The notes under the pieces: model-generated | The model's input: only the letters and a program-made list of their open reading frames with translations | Told to the model about the DNA's origin: nothing | Database searches by the model: none | Source: Thermoguttaceae bacterium | GTDB taxonomy: Bacteria > Planctomycetota > Planctomycetia > Pirellulales > Thermoguttaceae | Direction of reading: 5' to 3' | Assembly: GCA_017408405.1 (NCBI GenBank) | Contig: JAFQUP010000162.1 | Span: forward strand, 1-44,759 | DNA length: 44,759 nucleotides | Made by a program: the position numbers and the translations under genes | Shown here: positions 1 to 6,627 of the stretch, piece by piece | Layout: every line of letters begins with the position of its first letter | Numbering within the stretch: the stretch's first letter is position 1

Positions 1-327
1 CCGTTTATCTGCAAGTTCTTCCGTCGGCACATCCAGCTGAAGAAGACTCATGGAGCACTTCACGTCCACGCCGACCGGGCCGGGATAAATATGGTCCGGC
101 GAGACCATGACGCAGCCGATCGGTGCTCCGAAACCGACGTGCGCGTCCGGATTCAGCACAACGTCCGTCACTCCGGGGCACATTCGCGCATTGACGGCCT
201 GCTGAAGCGTCTTTTCCTCAAACGTTTCGCGAATTTTCTCATTTCCAACGACACGCACCGGCGTACGTCCCTCGACCGGCAAAATTCCCAAAGCCGGCCC
301 TTTCGGTAAAATACTCTGATGATCCAT
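1..327 (-). CDS. rtcB: RNA-splicing ligase RtcB, N-terminal part (runs off the window)
   Basis: RtcB joins RNA ends carrying a 2',3'-cyclic phosphate or 3'-phosphate to a 5'-OH, using GTP and Mn2+, in RNA repair or tRNA splicing. The first 109 codons are present on the minus strand, read from ATG 327-325; the rest lies left of base 1. The diagnostic stretch DAHVGFGAPIGCVM (about residues 61-74) is followed by GVDVKCSM (about 86-93), which holds the metal-binding Asp88 and Cys91 of the family. The start is supported by an AGGA-type ribosome site just upstream and by the normal N-terminal length. It is transcribed divergently from the next gene. No neighbouring archease or RtcA is visible. The family call is secure; the substrate is not known. 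Confidence 0.93.
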   Translation of the reverse strand, partial: MDHQSILPKGPALGILPVEGRTPVRVVGNEKIRETFEEKTLQQAVNARMCPGVTDVVLNPDAHVGFGAPIGCVMVSPDHIYPGPVGVDVKCSMSLLQLDVPTEELADKR

Positions 328-382
328 AGTGCCTTTCCTTTCTTTTTCGCGTTTCATCAACTTAACGCACAGTACCCCTCCA

Positions 383-410
383 ATAATAATAAATTCAAAG
401 CAAAAGTCAA
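383..410 (-). promoter_or_regulatory. Promoter for rtcB
   Basis: On the minus strand TTGACT (410-405) is followed after 16 bases by TATTAT (388-383). This is a sigma-70-type promoter placed about 55 bases upstream of the rtcB start codon. Predicted from sequence only. Confidence 0.55.
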
Positions 411-473
411 GTAGACCAGAATCAAATTTTAACATTTTTTTGTGGAAAAAAATCCCTCTCCCCCTCAAAATCC

Positions 474-502
474 TTGACAATGTGTTCTTCTTATGCTAAA
501 AT
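474..502 (+). promoter_or_regulatory. Near-consensus sigma-70 promoter with extended -10
   Basis: TTGACA (474-479), a 17-base spacer and TAAAAT (497-502) preceded by TGC at 494-496. This is a textbook strong promoter for the secreted-protein gene that follows. The start site would fall near 509, just before the GAGGTGA ribosome site at 511-517. Confidence 0.75.
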
Positions 503-523
503 ACCTTTTTGAGGTGACATTTG

Positions 524-1543
524 GTGGAAATAGGGTTCGGGAGAGCTGCCTTTCTTTTGATTAAAAACCGCTCTCTGTCAAGTGTCAGCAGGTTGAGAGA
601 AAACGTCCTGGTTTGGAAATTACTAATGCTGAAATTATTGTTTTTTTTTATCTTATCTTTGTTTTTATTCGCGGAATTACCCGCAAACGCTGAAACGGTT
701 CCGCTGCGGGTCACGCCGGCAAACTTTCAGGAAGTAAAGAAGGCGTTTCCCTCAGGAGAAAATAGCGTTATTCAGGCAGAAGGAGCGGTTTTGCCTGACT
801 GGGAAAACCTGAAAGAAAGCGATTACCCCAAGATATGGAATCAACTGACAGACGATTTTCGGGCCAACTTCTCCATGAAACGCGGTTATCCGCTGGGAGA
901 GCGTGAGCTTGCTTTACTCTTTGTCCCGGACAGCGTTTTGGCAAAAGGTGAATGGACGGAAGAATTTGAAACCAAAAGAAAAAAAATCCAAAAGGACATT
1001 GACCAGACTCTTCACGAACTTCATTACGAACGTTTTCTGGTTCCTTTACGAAATTGGTGCTCGGAACAGAAAATCTCTCTGGAATTTTTCGTTTTCGCGC
1101 CGGAAACATATCCTCTTCTTTTTGTCTTTGAAAATATGCTTCTAATACGCCGCACCGCTTGCCAGGACCACGAACTTTCGAAATTCCTGGCGGCTTCCGG
1201 GGCACGGCAATGCGGCGCAATACTTTACCGCTGCGAAAACGATTCCCTCCCCGCCGGTGAACTTCAGCGTCACTCCGTACTCCTTTTGCCTCGAAACGAG
1301 GTTTGCGGAACGCTGAGTGATTTTCCGGAAGCACAGGATGTTCTGACCGAATCGCAGCTTGTGTACGCATCCGTTATCCTGGAAGAAAATAATGTCATTC
1401 TCGGGTTGGGGCCAGTGCGCTGGAATGAATTGATTTTGTCAGACGAAACAGCTGAATATCAACAGGAAACACGAGATTTCATTCAAAGATTTCAGAAATT
1501 GGGCGGGAAAATTACCCAGCCTCCACCAAAAACAGGAAGGTAA
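524..1543 (+). CDS. Exported protein of unknown function
   Basis: I do not recognise a family. The protein contains a clear signal-peptide core (LKLLFFFILSLFLFAELP) followed by a possible cleavage after ANA, so it is probably exported. The remaining roughly 280 residues are soluble, mixed and slightly acidic, with several Cys residues and no repeats or catalytic motif I can name. Two starts compete. GTG at 524 is 6 bases from a strong GAGGTGA ribosome site and matches the promoter position, but gives a signal peptide with a long n-region of about 35 residues. ATG at 626 gives a standard signal peptide but has a poor ribosome site. The gene stands alone: rtcB is divergent and smpB has its own promoter. 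No function is proposed. Confidence 0.7.
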   Translation: MEIGFGRAAFLLIKNRSLSSVSRLRENVLVWKLLMLKLLFFFILSLFLFAELPANAETVPLRVTPANFQEVKKAFPSGENSVIQAEGAVLPDWENLKESDYPKIWNQLTDDFRANFSMKRGYPLGERELALLFVPDSVLAKGEWTEEFETKRKKIQKDIDQTLHELHYERFLVPLRNWCSEQKISLEFFVFAPETYPLLFVFENMLLIRRTACQDHELSKFLAASGARQCGAILYRCENDSLPAGELQRHSVLLLPRNEVCGTLSDFPEAQDVLTESQLVYASVILEENNVILGLGPVRWNELILSDETAEYQQETRDFIQRFQKLGGKITQPPPKTGR

Positions 1544-1608
1544 ATCGCTCAAAATCGGAAATTTCCGAAAAAAAACACGAAAAGTTCCCTAAGGCACTCG
1601 CCCCCCTC

Positions 1609-1636
1609 TTGCAATATTTTTGATTATTGCTAAAAT
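1609..1636 (+). promoter_or_regulatory. Promoter of the smpB-PSP1 operon
   Basis: TTGCAA (1609-1614), a 16-base spacer and TAAAAT (1631-1636) preceded by TGC at 1628-1630. The distance to the smpB start is about 100 bases. Confidence 0.6.
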
Positions 1637-1735
1637 AGAGATAAAAGTAGATTGTGCTTCCAGATTGTTTGAAATAATACCTTTGAGCTTTTGCTTGACC
1701 AAAGCCGTTGGGCTGCGGAATGAAAGGAGTCCTTT

Positions 1736-2245
1736 ACGGCTAAGTCAAAATCAAAAAACTCGAAAAAGAAAAAACAGGATGTCGATCCGGACGTAAAAAT
1801 CGTTTGCGAGAATCGCAAGGCACGTCACGATTACGAAATTCTGGATACTCTTGAGTGCGGTATCGTTCTCGTCGGAAGTGAAGTAAAAAGCCTTCGGGAA
1901 GGACGCTGCTCGCTCGCTGAATCATACGCGAAAACCAAAAACGATGAAATTTGGCTTATCGGCTGCGACATTCAGGAGTATCTCGAAGCGAATCGCTTAA
2001 ATCATGAACCGAAGCGTCCACGCAAACTCCTGCTTCACCGTTCCGAAATACGCCGCTGCCTGACCAGAACCGCCGCGAAAGGGTTTACTCTCATCCCTCT
2101 GAAAGTTTATTTCAGAAAACATTACGCCAAAGTCCTGCTCGGAATATGTCAGGGAAAACAGGAGCATGACAAACGCAACGCCCTCCGGAAAGCGGATGCT
2201 GATCGGCGTATTAAACTGAATATGCTGCGTTACCAGCAGCGTTGA
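1736..2245 (+). CDS. smpB: SsrA-binding protein SmpB, apparent ACG start codon
   Basis: SmpB binds tmRNA and delivers it to stalled ribosomes for trans-translation. The reading frame encodes about 169 residues. After a Lys/Ser-rich N-terminus it shows the family hallmarks: NRKARHDYEIL, GSEVKSLREG (the conserved EVKS-R-G block), RPRKLLLHRSEI, KGFTLIPLKVYF and the GKQEHDKR motif near the C-terminus. The frame is closed upstream by TGA at 1721-1723 and contains no ATG, GTG or TTG before the last few residues. The only sensible start is ACG at 1736, six bases downstream of AAGGAG (1724-1729). It would give an N-terminus (M)AKSKSKN, typical of SmpB. The gene is co-transcribed with the PSP1 gene, which starts 4 bases after its stop. 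The identity is sure. The ACG start is inferred, and a base error of T to C is the alternative. Confidence 0.93.
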   Translation, partial: TAKSKSKNSKKKKQDVDPDVKIVCENRKARHDYEILDTLECGIVLVGSEVKSLREGRCSLAESYAKTKNDEIWLIGCDIQEYLEANRLNHEPKRPRKLLLHRSEIRRCLTRTAAKGFTLIPLKVYFRKHYAKVLLGICQGKQEHDKRNALRKADADRRIKLNMLRYQQR

Positions 2246-2249
2246 CACC

Positions 2250-3134
2250 ATGGCAAATTACCTCGTACGATATGGAACCATGCGGCTGCATGGCATTTTT
2301 TCCTGGAACAGTGGCCGTCGGCCCCTGAAAAGGGAAGATTATGTCGTAATTCGATCGGAACGTGGACTTGAAATCGCCCAGGTCTTATGCGAATTGGCTG
2401 ACGGGGATTTGAAACAGTTCCCGGAAAATATCACTCGCGGCGCCATCGTGAGAATGATGACCAACGAAGACGCGAACGAGTTTAATCGCATCCATTTTCA
2501 CGAAACGCAGGAATTTCATGTTTGCCTGGAGTGCATCACTCGCCTCGGCCTCCAGATGCACCTGGTCGATATTGAGCATATCTTCGGCGGCGAGCGGATC
2601 GTGATTTACTATCTGGCTGACGGGAGGGTCGATTTTCGTGAACTTGTTAAGGTTCTGGCTACGGAATTCCAGACCAGGATTGAGATGAGGCAGATTGGAG
2701 TGCGGGATGAAGCCAAACTTCTTGCGGATTACGGTGATTGCGGAAAGGAATGCTGCTGTAATACGTATTTAACGGAAATGCCGCCCGTCTCAATGAAGAT
2801 GGCCAAATTACAGAAAGCCACCCTTGACCCATCAAAAATTTCCGGTCGTTGCGGACGGCTGAAATGCTGCCTTCGGTACGAGTTCCCAGTGTACGAGGAA
2901 CTTCTTGAAAAGCTGCCTCCGATCGGTACGCGGGTACGACACGGCGGCGTGCCAGGTCGTGTCGTGGGATATGAGATCCTTGCCCAGCAGGTTTATGTCG
3001 AAACAGAGGATCGGCTTCACAAACTGGTCCCATTGATGGAACTTGAATTTTACGAGAAGAAAAATCAGCCCTCGAAAAAGAACAAGGGGTTCTCGCGAGA
3101 TTCGCACGATTCCATGACCGAGCCAAACCGGTAA
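2250..3134 (+). CDS. PSP1-domain protein (RicT/YaaT family)
   Basis: Member of the PSP1/RicT (YaaT) family, 294 residues. In Bacillus, RicT works with RicA and RicF, carries Fe-S clusters and adjusts RNase Y-dependent RNA processing; that role is not shown here. The PSP1 core lies at about residues 30-140. It is followed by two Cys clusters, YGDCGKECCCNTY (Cys164, 168-170) and SGRCGRLKCCLRYE (Cys201, 206, 207), which match the metal-binding cysteines of the family. The last 25 residues are polar and likely disordered. The ATG lies 4 bases after the smpB stop, indicating translational coupling. Pairing with smpB suggests a general RNA or translation quality-control theme, but this is inference. 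Confidence 0.88.
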   Translation: MANYLVRYGTMRLHGIFSWNSGRRPLKREDYVVIRSERGLEIAQVLCELADGDLKQFPENITRGAIVRMMTNEDANEFNRIHFHETQEFHVCLECITRLGLQMHLVDIEHIFGGERIVIYYLADGRVDFRELVKVLATEFQTRIEMRQIGVRDEAKLLADYGDCGKECCCNTYLTEMPPVSMKMAKLQKATLDPSKISGRCGRLKCCLRYEFPVYEELLEKLPPIGTRVRHGGVPGRVVGYEILAQQVYVETEDRLHKLVPLMELEFYEKKNQPSKKNKGFSRDSHDSMTEPNR

Positions 3135-3211
3135 AATGAGAGCTAAACCGGAACAGATTCATGATTTAATGAATCTCCGACCAACCAGAAAAACAATTTT
3201 CTCCGGAATTT

Positions 3212-3220
3212 TGTTAAAAT
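3212..3220 (+). promoter_or_regulatory. Extended -10 box upstream of the acyl-chain cassette
   Basis: TGTTAAAAT (TGT then TAAAAT at 3215-3220) resembles the extended -10 boxes seen elsewhere in the window. The -35 region (3192-3197, AACAAT) is poor. About 130 bases of leader would precede the first dehydratase gene. That leader holds a CCGGC/GCCGG dyad at 3293-3315. Confidence 0.4.
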
Positions 3221-3349
3221 ATCGTAAAAGATAGCATTCTTAACTAAAGCCGGGAACAGCCTGAGACCGATTTGACAGAAAATCAGCTTTTTCCGGCGCG
3301 TACGGTGTGTGCCGGCGATTATTGATTCGTTTCGTTTTGAGAAAACAAA

Positions 3350-3823
3350 ATGCGATTTATCCTTATTGACCGAATTGTTGAATTGATTCCTGGTGAATCA
3401 ATCGTGACTACGAAGAACCTGTCGATTGCGGAAGAGTATCTTAAGGATCATTTTCCGGGTTTTCCGGTAATGCCCGGCGTTTTGATGCTTGAAGCGATGA
3501 CCCAATCCGCCGCGTGGCTTATTCGGATTACGGATAATTATTCGAATAGTGTGATTTCTCTTAAGGAAGCCCGCAATATCAAGTATAATCACTTTGTCCA
3601 GCCAGGAGAAACGCTGACGCTTAAAATCAAAATCGTCAGTCGCACCGAGGAAGAGACGAAGGTAAAAGCTGAGGGTTGGCTTGGAGATATTCAGGCACTT
3701 TCCGCGCGTCTCGTAATCAGCCACCATAACATTGGGCGCGATTACCCAGCTCTCGCCTGGAAAGACGAAGCACTCGTAAATGAGCTTAAAAGTATTTACG
3801 AATTAATCGCCCCGCAAGAATAG
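3350..3823 (+). CDS. fabZ: FabZ-type 3-hydroxyacyl-ACP dehydratase (first copy)
   Basis: Hot-dog-fold dehydratase of 157 residues that removes water from 3-hydroxyacyl-ACP in fatty-acid elongation. The FabZ signature HFPGFPVMPGVLMLEAM gives the catalytic pair His34 and Glu48, with MTQSAAWL following. The length is normal for FabZ (140-160). It opens a same-strand cassette with ACP, a second FabZ-like protein and a FabF-type ketosynthase; gaps are about 130, 77 and 71 bases, so co-transcription is likely. The upstream ribosome site is weak (GAGAAAAC). No ketoreductase or enoyl reductase is present here, so those steps must come from the general pathway. Whether this is the housekeeping FabZ or one for a special lipid cannot be decided from the sequence. 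Confidence 0.9.
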   Translation: MRFILIDRIVELIPGESIVTTKNLSIAEEYLKDHFPGFPVMPGVLMLEAMTQSAAWLIRITDNYSNSVISLKEARNIKYNHFVQPGETLTLKIKIVSRTEEETKVKAEGWLGDIQALSARLVISHHNIGRDYPALAWKDEALVNELKSIYELIAPQE

Positions 3824-3952
3824 TGGATTCTTCGGGTAAATTTGCCGATAAAGGAATATACGTTATTATTTGTGTTTAGACTGTGAAGTCTTAGGCGTTT
3901 CGCTTTATGCTTTATGGTTGGTTTTTTAGAAAACGTCATTTGGAGAACTAAT

Positions 3953-4336
3953 ATGGCAATTTCAGCTGAAATTTTTGAAAAGGTTCAGGAAACTCTTTGC
4001 GAAGCTCTGAGTGTTGATGAAGATGAAGTCACGGAAGAAGCAACCCTTGTCGGTGACCTCGGTGCTGAATCCATTGACTTCCTTGATATTGTCTTCCGTC
4101 TTGAAAAAGCTTTCGATATTAAAGTCGAACGCGGCGAACTTTTCCCTGAAGACATTTTCACGAATGACCTTTACGCCCAGAATAACCGCCTGACCGCTGA
4201 AGGTCTTGCCGCTCTGCGTGAACGTCTTCCGTTCATCGATCTCACCGAGTTCGAAAAGAACCCTGTCGTTCAGGAATTCTCGAGCCGTATGACGGTCGCT
4301 GATATGTGCCGTTTTGTCGAGTTCAAAAAGTCCTGA
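3953..4336 (+). CDS. Acyl carrier protein, extended form (127 aa)
   Basis: Acyl carrier protein that would carry the growing chain on 4'-phosphopantetheine. The attachment site is Ser40 in DLGAESIDFLDIVF, the usual GxxS(I/L)D context at the start of helix II. Normal ACPs have about 78 residues; this one has 127. The extra length is an insertion after helix II (about residues 57-105, from GELFPEDIF to EFSSR), before the last helix TVADMCRFVEF. The start at 3953 (MAISAEIFEK) has a GGAGA site upstream and the right ACP N-terminus; an upstream in-frame ATG at 3914 would add an unlikely 13 residues. It lies between two dehydratase genes, as in similar planctomycete cassettes known to me. The insertion might steer it to the neighbouring enzymes. 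Confidence 0.88.
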   Translation: MAISAEIFEKVQETLCEALSVDEDEVTEEATLVGDLGAESIDFLDIVFRLEKAFDIKVERGELFPEDIFTNDLYAQNNRLTAEGLAALRERLPFIDLTEFEKNPVVQEFSSRMTVADMCRFVEFKKS

Positions 4337-4413
4337 TTCTGGTTCGGACTGGAATACCGTCAGTTCCTGGCGGTATTCATAATTTATGGTTTTAATCGTA
4401 AAAGGTATTCGTA

Positions 4414-4929
4414 ATGCGTTGGTATTGGATCGATCGATATACGGAATTTGTGCGCGGAACTCGTGCTACGGCAGTGAAGTGTATTTCGCTTTCCGAGCAG
4501 CATATGCATGATCACTACAAGTACTTTCCGATCATGCCGCATTCTCTGGTCGTTGAAGGTGTTGCGCAGACTGGCGGTCTGCTTATCAACGAATTCAATG
4601 AATGCCGAGAGAAAGTAGTGCTGGCCAAACTGGTCAAAGCTGTTTTTAATTTCGAAGCCATTCCCGGCGATGTGCTGACATATCGGGTCGAAGTGCAAAA
4701 TATCTCGGATACCGGGGCTTCCATTACTGCGACGAGTCATGTTGGTGATAAACTTCACGGTGAATTTGAAATGATGTTTGCCTATTTACGAAGTGGAGTT
4801 TTTGCCGATAAAGAGCTATTCACGCTGGAGGACTATAAACATCTGCTTTTCAATTTCCATGTTTACGAAGTTGGGGTTGAAGCGGATGGTGTTACGCCAA
4901 TCAGCCTCCCTGAATGCTTTAAGGATTGA
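4414..4929 (+). CDS. FabZ-like hot-dog dehydratase (second copy)
   Basis: 171-residue hot-dog protein that is clearly related to, but diverged from, the first FabZ. The active-site geometry is kept: His34 in DHYKYFPIMPHSL and Glu48 in VVEGVAQ sit at the same residue numbers as in the first copy. The usual PG after the phenylalanine is replaced, and a C-terminal tail of about 30 residues is added. FabZ/FabA-type partners may form heteromers or have different chain-length ranges. Adjacent paralogues of unequal conservation suggest either a heterodimer or a second specificity. The end of the gene is 71 bases before the ketosynthase start. It may act on acyl chains bound to the extended ACP; this is inference from the neighbourhood. 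Confidence 0.85.
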   Translation: MRWYWIDRYTEFVRGTRATAVKCISLSEQHMHDHYKYFPIMPHSLVVEGVAQTGGLLINEFNECREKVVLAKLVKAVFNFEAIPGDVLTYRVEVQNISDTGASITATSHVGDKLHGEFEMMFAYLRSGVFADKELFTLEDYKHLLFNFHVYEVGVEADGVTPISLPECFKD

Positions 4930-5000
4930 CCTGAACCAAGGCAATTCTGTTTTTATTTGTTTTTATTAGCCTCTTGAGAGAGTGTGCGGAGGGTTTCGTA

Positions 5001-6293
5001 ATGAAACGACGTGTTGTGGTTACGGGGATTGGATGTGTTACCCCGTTAGGGTCGGATGTTGATGTGGTTTGGAAACGGCTTCTTGCTGGTGAATCAGCTG
5101 TCGACTATATCACCCGTTTTGATGCGTCGAGTTTTCCGACTAAAATCGCTGCTGAAGTCAGGAACTGGGACCTTTCTGAGGTCGGAGAAGATCCCAGACG
5201 ATGGGCGAATCAGGGCCTTCATACCCAATTTGCTGTCGGAGCCGCGAAAAAAGCTGTCGCGGATTCGGGAATTATGGATCTTTCTTTTGATCCTCTCCGT
5301 TTTGGCGTTTATACCGGAAGTGGTGAGGGACAGCAGGATTTCAGTGCTACCGCCGCCATGATGATGGAGGGTATTCGTGCCGGTGAAATGAAAGGCAAGG
5401 AATTCGAAGTTTGCGAATTTATCCGGAAAGGGATGGAATTCTATAACGCGGAATCTGAGATTGAGCAAAGCCCGAATATGCCTGCTGCGCACCTGGCTGC
5501 TCTCTTTAACGCGCAAGGTCCGAACAGTAACTGCCTGACCGCGTGCGCCGCGAGTGTTCAGGCTGTTGGAGAGGCTACCGAAATCATTCGCCGCGGTGAG
5601 GCGGACTTCATGATTAGCGGTGGCACACACAGTATGATTCATCCAATGGGTGTTATGGGTTTCAATCTTCTGACCGCACTGAGCACCGACAATGATGACC
5701 CAAAAGCCGCAAGCCGTCCATTTGACGCAACTCGGCATGGTTTCGTCCTGGGTGAAGGTTCCGTCATGTGTGTTCTCGAAGAATACGAACACGCCAAAAA
5801 GCGCGGCGCGAAAATCTACGGTGAGATTGCCGGTTACGGTTCCACCGCGGACGCTTTCCGTATTACGGATACTCATCCAGAGGGAAGAGGTGCTATTTCC
5901 TGCATTAAGATGGCTTTGGAAGATGCTGGCGCCAATCCGGAAGATGTGGACTATATTAACGCGCACGGCACAAGTACCAAAGTAAATGACAAAGTGGAAA
6001 CCTTAGCAATTAAAGAGGTTTTTGGTGAACGCGCGTACAAAATTCCGGTTTCCAGTACCAAGAGTATGATTGGGCATATGATTGCCGCGGCCGGTGCCAG
6101 TGAAATGGCTTATTGTCTTCTTGCCATGCGTGATGGGGTTGTGCCGCCGACAATTAATTACCACAACGTGGATCCGCTTTGCGATTTGGACTATGTTCCG
6201 AATGTTTGCCGCGAAGTAAAATGTGACTGCTGTTTGACGAACAGTTTTGGTTTTGGCGGTCAAAACGTTTCAATTCTGGTGAAAAAGGTCTAA
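5001..6293 (+). CDS. Beta-ketoacyl-ACP synthase, FabF (KAS II) family
   Basis: Thiolase-fold condensing enzyme of 430 residues that extends acyl-ACP by two carbons using malonyl-ACP. It begins MKRRVVVTGIGCVTPLG, a classic KAS start. The catalytic triad is Cys182 (CLTACAASVQAVGEA), His322 (INAHGTSTKVND) and His359 (STKSMIGHMIAAAG, with Lys354). The C-terminal NSFGFGGQN is the usual glycine-rich ending. ATG 5001 is preceded by GGAGGG. It is the last gene of the dehydratase-ACP-dehydratase cassette and is followed by an intrinsic terminator. With a complete Cys-His-His set it should be a true condensing enzyme and not a chain-length factor. A unit with condensing and dehydrating enzymes plus ACP but no reductases could make unsaturated or unusual acyl chains. 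Confidence 0.92.
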   Translation: MKRRVVVTGIGCVTPLGSDVDVVWKRLLAGESAVDYITRFDASSFPTKIAAEVRNWDLSEVGEDPRRWANQGLHTQFAVGAAKKAVADSGIMDLSFDPLRFGVYTGSGEGQQDFSATAAMMMEGIRAGEMKGKEFEVCEFIRKGMEFYNAESEIEQSPNMPAAHLAALFNAQGPNSNCLTACAASVQAVGEATEIIRRGEADFMISGGTHSMIHPMGVMGFNLLTALSTDNDDPKAASRPFDATRHGFVLGEGSVMCVLEEYEHAKKRGAKIYGEIAGYGSTADAFRITDTHPEGRGAISCIKMALEDAGANPEDVDYINAHGTSTKVNDKVETLAIKEVFGERAYKIPVSSTKSMIGHMIAAAGASEMAYCLLAMRDGVVPPTINYHNVDPLCDLDYVPNVCREVKCDCCLTNSFGFGGQNVSILVKKV

Positions 6294-6321
6294 TTTTGGA
6301 TCTTTTCGACAAATTTCAAAG

Positions 6322-6347
6322 CCGGCAGTTTTCCTGCCGGTTTTTTT
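6322..6347 (+). terminator. Intrinsic terminator after the ketosynthase gene
   Basis: Perfect 7-bp stem CCGGCAG / CTGCCGG with a TTTTC loop, followed by seven T. It closes the acyl-chain cassette about 30 bases after the stop codon. Confidence 0.9.
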
Positions 6348-6522
6348 ATTTTTCTGTTTTTTCTCTTTCCAATAGTTAGACACCAAAGATCAGCAGCGTT
6401 TCAGTCAGAAGTAAGCTTTGCCGAGCCAGAGTCTATAGAGCCTGAAAGGCGGTAGAATATTCATCAAACATTAAATTTCAGCCAAAATCTGAAAATTTCT
6501 CCAGAAAAGAGGTTGCCCCCCC

Positions 6523-6551
6523 TTGTTTTTTGGAGTTTATTTTGCTATACT
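6523..6551 (+). promoter_or_regulatory. carB promoter
   Basis: TTGTTT (6523-6528), a 17-base spacer and TATACT (6546-6551) preceded by TGC. The 6294-6627 interval otherwise holds the upstream terminator and a leader of about 70 bases without an obvious attenuator hairpin. I see no pyrimidine-responsive element. Confidence 0.65.
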
Positions 6552-6627
6552 TAACCAGATTTTAGGGGACAACCTGTTCCTCAGCTCTTTATTGGCTCAT
6601 TTATTCCATTACCAACGAGGTAAAATA

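Noticed and set aside
5094..5966. Long minus-strand ORF inside the ketosynthase gene
   Set aside because: Shadow of the plus-strand KAS II frame, which has a full catalytic triad.
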